Part shown: positions 1-7,286 of the stretch, piece after piece
How the letters are laid out: every line of letters starts with the position of its first letter
Position numbering within the stretch: position 1 is the first letter of the stretch
Source of the DNA: Thalassolituus sp006212115
GTDB lineage: Bacteria; Pseudomonadota; Gammaproteobacteria; Pseudomonadales; Oceanobacteraceae
NCBI RefSeq assembly: GCF_040372045.1
Contig: NZ_BAABWH010000001.1
Reading direction: 5' to 3' (one strand)
DNA: 64,000 nucleotides
Notes under the pieces: generated by a model
Seen by the model: the letters and a program-made list of their open reading frames with translations, nothing else
Told to the model about the DNA's origin: nothing
Database searches by the model: none
Translations under genes and position numbers: made by a program

Positions 1-27
1 CGGGTTCGAGTCCCGTCCAGTCCGCCA
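1..27 (+). tRNA. tRNA-Asp (3' end only)
   Basis: The T-loop (GGTTCGAGTCC), acceptor strand and encoded CCA match, base for base, the end of the two complete tRNA-Asp genes downstream. The rest of the gene lies left of the window. This makes the array at least (Asp)-Val-Asp-Val-Asp. Confidence 0.9.
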
Positions 28-70
28 ACTTCAAAAACAGTTTTTGTTTCATCGCGTCTACTGCTTAAAA

Positions 71-200
71 GCGGTTTGATGATTGAGAATGATACAAGGC
101 GTACCGCAGCGAGTACCCTGAGGCATACCTACTGGTAGACGAAGGGACGAGCGAGGAACAACGCAGTAGCAGCTCAAGCAGCGAAGCGATAAACAAGTTT
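71..200 (+). repeat. Spacer repeat, copy 1 (130 bp)
   Basis: This spacer before the first tRNA-Val recurs at 485-614 with about ten differences and identical length. Together with the tRNA genes it shows that the Val-Asp cassette was duplicated in tandem with a period of 414 bp. No protein is credible in it. Confidence 0.85.
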
Positions 201-276
201 GGGTGATTAGCTCAGCTGGGAGAGCATCTGCCTTACAAGCAGAGGGTCGGCGGTTCGATCCCGTCATCACCCACCA
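201..276 (+). tRNA. tRNA-Val (anticodon TAC)
   Basis: A 76-nt cloverleaf with acceptor GGGTGAT pairing with ATCACCC, D-loop AGCTCAGCTGGGAGAGC, anticodon stem CTGCC/GGCAG-like around TAC at 234-236, T-loop GGTTCGATCCC and encoded CCA. It is identical to the copy at 615-690. Confidence 0.97.
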
Positions 277-281
277 AATGT

Positions 282-358
282 GGACTGGTAGTTCAGTTGG
301 TTAGAATACCGGCCTGTCACGCCGGGGGTCGCGGGTTCGAGTCCCGTCCAGTCCGCCA
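282..358 (+). tRNA. tRNA-Asp (anticodon GTC)
   Basis: A 77-nt cloverleaf with acceptor GGACTGG pairing with CCAGTCC, anticodon stem CCGGC/GCCGG around GTC at 316-318, T-arm GCGGGTTCGAGTCCCGT and encoded CCA. It is 5 nt downstream of tRNA-Val, so the two are very probably cotranscribed. Identical to the copy at 719-795. Confidence 0.97.
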
Positions 359-440
359 TCTTCTTTCAAGAAGTAAAATTGAATGCGAACGATACTGGCT
401 CACGTCGAGTCCTCGGAGTGCCGCCCAGTCCAGTCCGCCA
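359..440 (+). repeat. Degenerate tRNA-Asp 3'-end copy
   Basis: After tRNA-Asp the tail TCTTC-T-TCAAGAAGTAAAA appears at 359 and again at 441. The 82 bp between ends in a corrupted T-arm (GTCGAGTCC) and an intact CAGTCCGCCA acceptor end at 431-440. It looks like a decayed partial duplication of the tRNA 3' half; no full cloverleaf can be folded from it. Confidence 0.7.
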
Positions 441-484
441 TCTTCTCTCAAGAAGTAAAACTGAAACGTTTCACCGCTCTCTAT

Positions 485-614
485 GCGGTTTGATGATTGA
501 GAATGGTACAAGGCGTACCGCAGCGAGTACCCTGAGACATACCTACTGGTAGGCGAAGGGACGAGCGAGGAACAACGCAGTAACAACTCAATCAGCGAAG
601 CGACAAACCTATTT
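485..614 (+). repeat. Spacer repeat, copy 2 (130 bp)
   Basis: Second copy of the spacer at 71-200, same length, differing at scattered positions. It precedes the second tRNA-Val at the same distance, which fixes the duplication unit at 414 bp. Confidence 0.85.
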
Positions 615-690
615 GGGTGATTAGCTCAGCTGGGAGAGCATCTGCCTTACAAGCAGAGGGTCGGCGGTTCGATCCCGTCATCACCCACCA
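615..690 (+). tRNA. tRNA-Val (anticodon TAC), second copy
   Basis: Identical in sequence to the gene at 201-276, with the TAC anticodon at 648-650 and encoded CCA. It is 28 nt upstream of the second tRNA-Asp, against 5 nt in the first cassette. Confidence 0.97.
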
Positions 691-718
691 TCACTTTGCA
701 AAGAAGTGATCACAATGC

Positions 719-795
719 GGACTGGTAGTTCAGTTGGTTAGAATACCGGCCTGTCACGCCGGGGGTCGCGGGTTCGAGTCCCGTCCAGTCCGCCA
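719..795 (+). tRNA. tRNA-Asp (anticodon GTC), second copy
   Basis: Identical to 282-358, with GTC at 753-755 and encoded CCA. It is the last intact tRNA of the array; only fragments of its 3' end follow. Confidence 0.97.
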
Positions 796-1043
796 TCTTT
801 CTTAAGATCCCCCTTTTTAAATGCACGCCGAGTTCGAGTCCCGCTTGAGCGCAAGCCCGGCCGTCCGCCATCTTTCTTAAGATCCCCCTTTTTAAATGCA
901 CGCCGAGTTCGAGTCCCGCTTGAGCGCAAGCCCGGCCGTCCGCCATCTTCCTTAAGATTCCCTTGATAGTTATTAACCTTGGTCGCGGTCAGGAATGCCT
1001 GCCCAGTCGCCTCCCGCTTGAACGCAAGCCCGGCCGCCCGCCA
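796..1043 (+). repeat. 75-bp tandem repeats of tRNA 3' end
   Basis: Two near-perfect 75-bp units (796-870, 871-945) and a diverged third of 98 bp (946-1043). Each unit starts TCTTNCTTAAGAT, carries a T-arm-like GAGTTCGAGTCCCG, a small hairpin CTTGAGCGCAAG, and ends GTCCGCCA or CCCGCCA. The units are fragments of the tRNA-Asp 3' half plus its downstream flank, amplified in tandem. They cannot form full tRNAs. The processed ends could still resemble RNase P/Z substrates, which is inference. Confidence 0.85.
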
Positions 1044-1139
1044 TCTTCTTTTAGATCTCCTCCCCCTTTCTTATTAGATTTTTCTCCGCCCCTGTCACAC
1101 TCACGTCACATTCGTTGACTATCTTATACACATAGTCGC

Positions 1140-1173
1140 AGGGACGTCTGGGAACTCTGGCAGGGATGTCTGG
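1140..1173 (+). promoter_or_regulatory. 12-bp direct repeats before the microprotein
   Basis: AGGGACGTCTGG (1140-1151) and AGGGATGTCTGG (1162-1173) are direct repeats with one mismatch, 22 bp apart, or two helical turns. A -10-like TATATT lies 20 bp downstream (1193-1198), and no good -35 element is visible where one would be expected. This is the layout of an activator-dependent promoter. The function is inference. Confidence 0.4.
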
Positions 1174-1263
1174 TCTTTTTTCCAGCAGCGACTATATTTA
1201 ATGGCACGCAATATGCTCTTACCAATTAGGCAAGATAAACACCGAAGTGTGGAGTATGTGCCT

Positions 1264-1304
1264 GGGTCATTAACGTAGCGCTCTCAGAGAGCCTGTAGTG
1301 ACCC
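1264..1304 (+). promoter_or_regulatory. Structured leader hairpin
   Basis: GGGTCA (1264-1269) can pair with TGACCC (1299-1304), enclosing a second palindrome GCTCTC-A-GAGAGC (1280-1292). The element sits 27-38 nt upstream of the Shine-Dalgarno of the 26-codon ORF and may control its translation or mRNA stability. Seen as sequence complementarity only. Confidence 0.4.
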
Positions 1305-1342
1305 ACCAACAGGACTGGATTAACAACAATAAGGAGATCAAG

Positions 1343-1423
1343 ATGTCTGATTACATTGAAGATCTGTTAGATGTCGGCTTTGACGATTACGAAGACGACT
1401 GCGATGACGCCGTAGAGATGTAA
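1343..1423 (+). CDS. 26-aa highly acidic microprotein
   Basis: An ATG ORF of 26 codons preceded by a near-perfect Shine-Dalgarno AAGGAG at 1331-1336, six bases before the start. The product has 12 Asp/Glu residues (for example DDYEDDCDD at 14-22), no Lys or Arg, and one Cys at position 20. Its net charge near -12 is extreme. I do not recognise a family. The strong ribosome site, its own structured leader and the following hairpin with four Ts (1432-1450) argue for a real gene. It is separate from the tRNA array by 500 bp and convergent with the AraC gene. A DNA-mimic, metal-binding or anti-regulator role is conceivable but nothing in the sequence decides it. Confidence 0.55.
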   Translation: MSDYIEDLLDVGFDDYEDDCDDAVEM

Positions 1424-1431
1424 CTACGGTT

Positions 1432-1450
1432 CTGCCCTAGCGGCAGTTTT
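1432..1450 (+). terminator. Weak terminator after the microprotein
   Basis: CTGCC (1432-1436) pairs with GGCAG (1442-1446) over a 5-nt loop, followed by TTTT. The hairpin overlaps the stop codon of the convergent AraC gene. The stem is short, so termination is likely but partial. Confidence 0.4.
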
Positions 1451-2453
1451 CCCTAAAGCGGCCCGGCGCCTCGCCGGTCCAGCGCCGGAATGCGCGCTGG
1501 AAGGCCGCAGCTGATCCAAACCCCAGCAAATACGCAATTTCCCCCAACGTTAGCGACGTTTCCTTGATATAACTGATCGCGAGATCTTTACGCGTTGCGT
1601 TGAGTACATCCTGATACGTCATGCCCTCAGACTGCAGCCTACGTCGTAGTGTCCAGGGCGCCATATTCAAACGACTTGCGACTTTACTGAGTTCCGGAGT
1701 CTCACCGTCGAGTAGAGGCGCGAGTGTTCTGGCAACCTGCTCTGTGACACTCAGGCCCAGTCTGACCCGGTCGAGCTCCCGTTCAGCCTGACGTTTCAGG
1801 TTCTCGTGAACAGAGTGGCACCTCTGGGTCACTGGCAGGTTAAGCGCACTATTTTGAAGCACAAGTCGATTCGATGCCGCACCAAAGTTTATTGGACAGG
1901 CAAAGTAACGACGATATACATCCGAATAGGAAGGCTCCTGAAATTCAATATCAACCGATTCCAGCAGACCTTCTTTACGACCTGTAATAACGCTAAGGAT
2001 ATGAGACCAGCTGGACAACACAGAATCGACGACAAACAGGTTGTAAGCGTTGTAGGGGCTGATTGAATAGAATTTGAGGGCAGCCCTACCCTCCTCCGTA
2101 ACAAACGCACTGGAGCCCCGTGCATTGAAGCTGGTCAACAATTCAAATTCCGTCATTGCCTGACAGGCGTCGCGCACATCGCGGGAGGTCATGGCAACCA
2201 GACCGGCTAAGCCCAGCTGTGCGGGCCAGGTATGCCGGCCCATCTCAAGACCTAACCAAGGCGCGCGAGTGTGTTGAATCGCTTCATAACCAAGGCGCAT
2301 AAAGCGCGGGATACTGATGCGGGTATCCGGGGAGGCTAAGGTTTCGGGGAGAATATTATACTGATCCAGTATTGGAGCTGGATCAGTGCCGAGGTGCCGC
2401 ATGGTTTCGGCCAACACCTCGACATAGGTAATGCTGAGATCACCTAATTTCAT
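1437..2453 (-). CDS. AraC-family transcriptional regulator (OruR-like)
   Basis: A 338-residue regulator. Residues about 20-210 form the Arabinose_bd-type (PF12625) effector domain typical of OruR/ArgR-like proteins; the C-terminal 100 residues hold the two helix-turn-helix motifs, with SKVASRLNMAPWTLRRRL in the first and the conserved LGFGSAAAFQRAFRRWTG in the second. It starts at ATG 2453 only 6 nt after the stop of the membrane-protein gene upstream, so the two are probably cotranscribed and translationally coupled. Members of this subfamily respond to small metabolites (amino acids, fatty acids, lipids). The ligand here is unknown; it may regulate the preceding membrane protein or the lipid-export-like cluster beyond. 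Confidence 0.9.
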   Translation of the reverse strand: MKLGDLSITYVEVLAETMRHLGTDPAPILDQYNILPETLASPDTRISIPRFMRLGYEAIQHTRAPWLGLEMGRHTWPAQLGLAGLVAMTSRDVRDACQAMTEFELLTSFNARGSSAFVTEEGRAALKFYSISPYNAYNLFVVDSVLSSWSHILSVITGRKEGLLESVDIEFQEPSYSDVYRRYFACPINFGAASNRLVLQNSALNLPVTQRCHSVHENLKRQAERELDRVRLGLSVTEQVARTLAPLLDGETPELSKVASRLNMAPWTLRRRLQSEGMTYQDVLNATRKDLAISYIKETSLTLGEIAYLLGFGSAAAFQRAFRRWTGEAPGRFRENCR

Positions 2454-2459
2454 GCCTGA

Positions 2460-3317
2460 TCAGGCGTCCATTCCGTCGTTGTCATCCTTCTCAGGAATGA
2501 CGTCTTCCTCGGGATCGGGCTCGTAGAATTCAAATAAGAACTGATAGCTCAATGAGAGGACCGTAATAGAGATCAGCGTCATCGAGTAAATACCAAACGC
2601 CGCAATGATATTCGTAATCAAGGTATCGAGCGATGCCAGTACAAAAAACGGTGCGTTAACCATAAAGGGCAGCAGTAAAGCGACAATAACGACACGACTG
2701 CCGTTACCCTTACTCATGCGCCATGCACGCGCCAGATCAGAACCCTGAGCGCCAATTGCAATCTCGGGCAAGGTGATGGATAAGCGCGCCAACACATAAA
2801 TCATGATCATCATGGTCGGAATAATGCTCAGGTAGATCAGTGGTTCAAGGCCTTCTGGTGTGTTCTGGCCGCTCAGCAGCATAATCACCGTGAGCGTCGC
2901 AACCATGGTTAACAAAGCAACGCCAAAGGCAATCAACATAATCTGAATGGAGCGCCATAAGTAACGCAGGTCGGATCGGGTTGGCACACGCAGCGCATTA
3001 CTGGGCCAATGAGATGCATCCTGTAAAGTGAAACGATGAACCGTGGTGGCCATCAGAATACTGAGCAACATGGATATTCCCGTGACCACCCAAAACTCCG
3101 GCGGGAACGTCAGATTCGGGTCTGCGCCCTCCTGTCCCATTGCCGCCAGAATCGGAGCTGAAATTGCAGAGCTGTAGTAATCCAGAATCACCAGCACAAC
3201 GATAATCGGAAGAAACATACTCAATAAACGACCACGCTTCGCCCAGAGCAAAAACAATGCATCCTTAAACAAATCAAATACAGGAATACGTGCTTCCAGA
3301 CCCAGAGGACTTTTCAT
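2460..3317 (-). CDS. Uncharacterised polytopic membrane protein
   Basis: A 285-residue protein with about six hydrophobic segments (roughly residues 30-60, 85-105, 130-155, 165-190, 215-240, 245-270) and a short acidic tail (EPDPEEDVIPEKDDNDGMDA). I do not recognise the family; the layout is that of small bacterial permease-like or YciC-type membrane proteins. ATG at 3317 has a good ribosome site (GGGAG). A strong terminator separates it from the RND gene upstream, so it should have its own promoter or depend on read-through. It is probably in an operon with the AraC gene. Confidence 0.75.
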   Translation of the reverse strand: MKSPLGLEARIPVFDLFKDALFLLWAKRGRLLSMFLPIIVVLVILDYYSSAISAPILAAMGQEGADPNLTFPPEFWVVTGISMLLSILMATTVHRFTLQDASHWPSNALRVPTRSDLRYLWRSIQIMLIAFGVALLTMVATLTVIMLLSGQNTPEGLEPLIYLSIIPTMMIMIYVLARLSITLPEIAIGAQGSDLARAWRMSKGNGSRVVIVALLLPFMVNAPFFVLASLDTLITNIIAAFGIYSMTLISITVLSLSYQFLFEFYEPDPEEDVIPEKDDNDGMDA

Positions 3318-3340
3318 TGTGACTCCCTTTTTCTACCCCT

Positions 3341-3377
3341 AAAAAAATGCCCCTGAACAGAGGCGCTGTCAGGGGCA
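3341..3377 (-). terminator. Rho-independent terminator of the RND operon
   Basis: Read on the minus strand, a perfect 9-bp stem TGCCCCTGA/TCAGGGGCA (3348-3356 with 3369-3377) is followed by seven Ts (complement of 3341-3347). It lies 25 nt after the RND stop codon. Confidence 0.9.
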
Positions 3378-3401
3378 CTATCTTACCTGCTTTCGTTACG
3401 A

Positions 3402-5885
3402 TTATCCCGCAGGAGGCACGTCACCGTGTTTTTTCTTGTGGCGCGCCAGCATGCTCTCTGGTTTCAACAGGAAGCTAGCCAGTGCCGGCAACAGAATCAG
3501 AGCACCCAGCATGTTCCACAGGAACATAAAGGTCAGCAGAATACCCATATCGGCCTGGAATTTAATCGGTGACAAGATCCAGGTCGCAACACCAATCGCC
3601 AGCGTCACACCCGTGAAGCTCACTGCTTTACCCGTTGAACGCAAGGTTTCAAAGAAGGCTTCCTGCATACTCTTACCAGACAGGATCATCACTTCAAGTC
3701 GGTTGTAGATATAAATACCGTAATCCACACCAATTCCGACACCTAATGCAATCACTGGCAAGGTTGCTACCTTCACACCAATATCCAGATAGGTCATCAG
3801 CGCCTGACTCAGAATCGAGGTCAGTGCCAAAGGAATCAGAATACAAGCAACCGCTCGCAAGCTACGGAATGTGATAAAGCACAGAACGAATACCACAACA
3901 TAAACGAAGATCAGCATGGTGCCCTGAGCATCAGCAATAACCTGGTTCGTTGCAGCCTCAATACCTGCATTCCCCGAAGCAAGCTGGAAGCGAACTGGCA
4001 CGGAATCAATCTCACCGTCTTCAATTGCTTGTTCGAGTTCATTGTAGCGATAACCATAAAACTTCATGTCGACGTCATCGTCGTAGTTATCTTTGAAGTT
4101 TTCGACTGCAGCGACAACCGTCTCCAGCGTCTCTGCTTTGTGATCATTCAGATAAATAATCACCGGAGCCATTGAACAGTCAGAATTCAACAGCGCACCC
4201 GGCGCACGTTGAATAGACGTATTCAATACCGTCTGGTTACGTGACAGAGCAGACCAGTTAAGGTTGCCCTCGTTCATTGACTTGGTAACCAACTTAGACA
4301 CAGTCACCAGTGAGGTCGCAGACTGAACGCCCGGAACGTTTTCCATGTACCACATAAAGCGATCCATGGCGTCCATCACTTTATACGCGTTACAACGCTC
4401 AGGGGCGGTTTCCACCATTACGACAAACACATCAGAACTGGTCGAATAATTACCGACCATAAAGGCGTTGTCCTGGTTATAGCGGCTGTCAGCCCTAAGC
4501 TCTGGTGCACCTTTGTCGAGGTCCCCAATTTTCAGATCCTGACTGTAGAAGTAGCCGCCAATACCCATTGCGATGGCAATCACAATTGGAACCGGCGCAA
4601 GCTTACGGTTAGCAAATGTGGATAAACCACGCCATAACGGTGCTTTGCTTTGAGAAGCCTTGTGAGCATGGTCGACACCTGGCTGGCTGATGCCGATGTA
4701 AGACATGATGACCGGCAGCAGCACCAGATTAGTGACAATGATCATTGCCACCCCGACACTCGCCGCAATGGCCAGCTCCTGAATAACGCCGATATCAATA
4801 AACAGTAGCGTCAGGAAGCCGATCGCATCACTCAGCAGCGCCAGCATGCCCGGTACGTACAAGCCACGGAAGGCGTGACGCGCGGCCTGAACAGGCGATG
4901 CTCCCTTGCCAGATTCAATCGCAATACCATTAATAATCTGTACGCCGTGGCTGATACCAATCGCAAAAACGAGGAAAGGCACGAGTACTGAATATAAGTC
5001 GATGGTAAAGCCCAGTAGTGCCAGTGATCCTAATTGCCAGACCACCGCAATAAGAGACGCCACAATAGGCACAATGGTGCCGCGGATGCAGCGTGAATAG
5101 AGATACAGGAGGACTGCGGTCATCACCATGGCGGCAAGGAAAAAGAGCGCAATAGACTGAGCCCCTTCCAACAGATCACCCAATTTCTTCGGCGTGCCGG
5201 TGATGTAAATACGATACTGATCACTACCGTATTTGCTACGGATCTTTTCTTCCAGATCGGCACTAAACGTTGCATAGCTCAGCTTCTCACCGGTATCCGG
5301 ATTATATTCAACAAGTGGAACGTTAATGATCGACGATTCAAAATTGTTCGCGACCAATCGCCCAACCTGACCGGATTTCAGAACATTCTGGCGAACCTGC
5401 TCAAGACTGTTTGCCGAACCATCATAGGTGCTCGGAATAACCGGACCACCCTGAAAGCCTTCCTCTGTTACTTCCATCCAACGCACATTTGGCGTCCAGA
5501 GAGACTCCATGCCGGAACGATCGACACCGGTTACAAAGAAGATTTCGTCACTGATTTTACTCAGCGTATCCATGTATTCCTGGGTGAAAATATCGCCGTC
5601 AGTTGTCTCTACCGCAATTTTTACGTTGGCCACACCGCTCTTCATCTCGTCCTTGTGTTCGAGATAGTTTTGGATGTATTCGTGGTTTAGCGGAATGTAT
5701 TTTTCGATACTGGCATCGAGTGAGACTTTCGTAAGCCCGTAGCCAAACAAGGCGGTCAATGCCATCAATACGATGATCACCAGAGAGCGGTTATTAAAAA
5801 TTAAACGCTCAAGAAAAGGTTGCGACTCCGACGACAGAATATAGTGCTCTGGCTCAGAGGAGTAATGGTGTTTCTGTTCACTCAT
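3402..5885 (-). CDS. RND-superfamily (MMPL-type) exporter
   Basis: An 827-residue inner-membrane protein with the RND plan: an N-terminal membrane helix (about 35-55), a large periplasmic loop, a block of five or six helices (about 250-415), a second periplasmic loop and a second helix block near the C-terminus. The MMPL/SSD signatures FAIGISHGVQIING and LGVGIGVDYGIYIYNRLE are visible. ATG 5885 is chosen over the in-frame ATG 5900 because GGGGAG lies 8 nt upstream and the start then overlaps the YCF48 stop as ATGAGTGA. Homologues cluster with DUF1329 and YCF48 proteins and are thought to move lipids or other hydrophobic compounds to the outer membrane; the substrate is unknown. Confidence 0.88.
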   Translation of the reverse strand: MSEQKHHYSSEPEHYILSSESQPFLERLIFNNRSLVIIVLMALTALFGYGLTKVSLDASIEKYIPLNHEYIQNYLEHKDEMKSGVANVKIAVETTDGDIFTQEYMDTLSKISDEIFFVTGVDRSGMESLWTPNVRWMEVTEEGFQGGPVIPSTYDGSANSLEQVRQNVLKSGQVGRLVANNFESSIINVPLVEYNPDTGEKLSYATFSADLEEKIRSKYGSDQYRIYITGTPKKLGDLLEGAQSIALFFLAAMVMTAVLLYLYSRCIRGTIVPIVASLIAVVWQLGSLALLGFTIDLYSVLVPFLVFAIGISHGVQIINGIAIESGKGASPVQAARHAFRGLYVPGMLALLSDAIGFLTLLFIDIGVIQELAIAASVGVAMIIVTNLVLLPVIMSYIGISQPGVDHAHKASQSKAPLWRGLSTFANRKLAPVPIVIAIAMGIGGYFYSQDLKIGDLDKGAPELRADSRYNQDNAFMVGNYSTSSDVFVVMVETAPERCNAYKVMDAMDRFMWYMENVPGVQSATSLVTVSKLVTKSMNEGNLNWSALSRNQTVLNTSIQRAPGALLNSDCSMAPVIIYLNDHKAETLETVVAAVENFKDNYDDDVDMKFYGYRYNELEQAIEDGEIDSVPVRFQLASGNAGIEAATNQVIADAQGTMLIFVYVVVFVLCFITFRSLRAVACILIPLALTSILSQALMTYLDIGVKVATLPVIALGVGIGVDYGIYIYNRLEVMILSGKSMQEAFFETLRSTGKAVSFTGVTLAIGVATWILSPIKFQADMGILLTFMFLWNMLGALILLPALASFLLKPESMLARHKKKHGDVPPAG

Positions 5886-7098
5886 TGCCTTTCTCCCCAT
5901 TCATTTCTGCCTGCTGTTGCAACAATTTACCCTCTCTGTCGACCAATTGAATGCCAGCTTCGCCAGCAATAATGTAGTGCCCTGCTTCACTACGCAGAAC
6001 AGCCGCCGCGCCGGTACGGCCGGTAATCGTAGCGCTTTCAGGTGCTTCGAGTTGTGCATTCAGTGTCACGACCGAACCACCATTACCTACGAGCATTGCA
6101 CCCCGCTCAGAACTAAACCCACCGAGCAAAGTCTGCTCTACGCCGGTGTCCAATGCAGTCCAGGTGATGCCATCGTCTGTTGAGCGATAAGTGTGGCCAC
6201 GTAACGCAAACAGAATCTGAGTGTTACCCTCATCAATCAGACCAAATAAAGAGCCGTCATAAGGCGCAACCTGACTGTTCCAGGTTTCCCCCATATCATC
6301 GGAACGCAGCATTAACCCCATTTCACCAACGATAGTCAGCGAGTAATCACCTACTCGCGTAATGGTGTTCAGGTGGAGACGATTCGGGTTAGGTAAGCGA
6401 GAGCTGATTTCAAACCATTCTTCGCCACCGTCCATTGTTTGAAATGCCATACCGTAGGCGCCAACGGCAATCCCGTCTTTGGCTGACCAGAAATACACAT
6501 CGAGGAAAGGCTTGGTCGAACCCGTTTCCAGATCGTACTCCGCATCCTGAAAAGCAAACTCGGCGTTTTCCAGTGCCATCATTGCCTGATCCACTTCGAG
6601 GTCGCTCTCGCTCCCTTCTACCGCCTGAGCACGCTCCTCGGCAATATTCAGATTATTACGTGCCGATACCAGCATGGCTTCGTTGGCTTTAAAACCGTCA
6701 AACTGTTTAACCCAGCTCTTTCCACCATCAACACTATTGAGGATGACGCCATCGTGGCCGACAGCCCAGCCTTTATCGATACCGTAAAAATCGACTGCAG
6801 TAAGCGTGGTGGTTACCGGGACACGACCCTGCTCCCAGGTAAAACCGTTGTCTTCTGAAACGAGGATGTGCCCATGAGCACCAACACTGACGACATCACT
6901 TTCGCGATCGGTAACATCAAGCAACAATGACTGATGTGCTTGCTGTGATGCCATTGCGGGAGTCTGAAGTGGATCTTGCCACTGTGCTGAAATCCCCAAT
7001 GAAGTAGCCAACGCCCCGGTCACGATCAGGCCGCTAAACAAGCGTGTTCGCTTGTTATTTTGCTTGCCCATCCTTGGCCTGACTAAATCAGAAAACAT
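5878..7098 (-). CDS. YCF48/HCF136-like beta-propeller protein
   Basis: A 406-residue exported protein with an N-terminal signal/anchor (hydrophobic about 20-38). It carries five Asp-box (BNR) blades of the form (D/N)-x-G-x-(T/S/E)-W, for example SEDNGFTW, SVDGGKSW, TMDGGEEW, SDDMGETW and STDDGITW. A helical insertion rich in Ala/Glu sits near 140-195. This is the YCF48 fold, known from photosystem II assembly factor HCF136 but common in non-photosynthetic bacteria next to RND exporters. ATG 7098 has GGGG seven bases upstream; an internal ATG (MGKQ) nine codons on is an alternative. It overlaps the RND start by 8 nt, so the two are tightly coupled, and it probably acts with the exporter at the periplasmic side. 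Confidence 0.85.
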   Translation of the reverse strand: MFSDLVRPRMGKQNNKRTRLFSGLIVTGALATSLGISAQWQDPLQTPAMASQQAHQSLLLDVTDRESDVVSVGAHGHILVSEDNGFTWEQGRVPVTTTLTAVDFYGIDKGWAVGHDGVILNSVDGGKSWVKQFDGFKANEAMLVSARNNLNIAEERAQAVEGSESDLEVDQAMMALENAEFAFQDAEYDLETGSTKPFLDVYFWSAKDGIAVGAYGMAFQTMDGGEEWFEISSRLPNPNRLHLNTITRVGDYSLTIVGEMGLMLRSDDMGETWNSQVAPYDGSLFGLIDEGNTQILFALRGHTYRSTDDGITWTALDTGVEQTLLGGFSSERGAMLVGNGGSVVTLNAQLEAPESATITGRTGAAAVLRSEAGHYIIAGEAGIQLVDREGKLLQQQAEMNGEKGNE

Positions 7099-7165
7099 AT
7101 AAAAACCCCGTTATTATTTTTGCATCTTGAGCTTGTTATAAGATGCCAACGTATTATTAAAGCGG

Positions 7166-7178
7166 CGCTAGTCTAGCG
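7166..7178. promoter_or_regulatory. Palindrome upstream of YCF48
   Basis: CGCTAG-T-CTAGCG, a perfect 6-bp inverted repeat with a one-base centre, lies 68 bp upstream of the YCF48 start in the 188-bp gap after DUF1329. It is a candidate operator. Confidence 0.4.
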
Positions 7179-7250
7179 GACAGCCTGAACTCTGACTAAC
7201 GCGCACTTGTTACAATATGTAATCCGACTGGCGTACCCAGAACTAACTGC

Positions 7251-7273
7251 TACGCCCCTATAATTGGGGCGTA
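7251..7273 (-). other. Intercistronic hairpin after DUF1329
   Basis: TACGCCCC (7251-7258) and GGGGCGTA (7266-7273) form a perfect 8-bp stem 14 nt downstream of the DUF1329 stop on the minus strand. There is no T tract after it, so it may protect the upstream mRNA or slow transcription rather than terminate fully. Confidence 0.5.
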
Positions 7274-7286
7274 ATGGTGGAGGGTC

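Noticed and set aside
58..586. Minus-strand ORFs over the tRNA array and its spacers
   Set aside because: They run across tRNA genes and duplicated spacers, repeat each other because the DNA is duplicated, and have no ribosome site or protein-like composition.
796..945. 75-bp tandem repeats as a CRISPR array
   Set aside because: The copies are contiguous with no unique spacers, contain tRNA-Asp 3' sequence, and no cas gene is near.
1115..1130. TTGACT plus TATACA as a promoter before the microprotein
   Set aside because: The hexamers are only four bases apart, far from the 16-18 bp needed.
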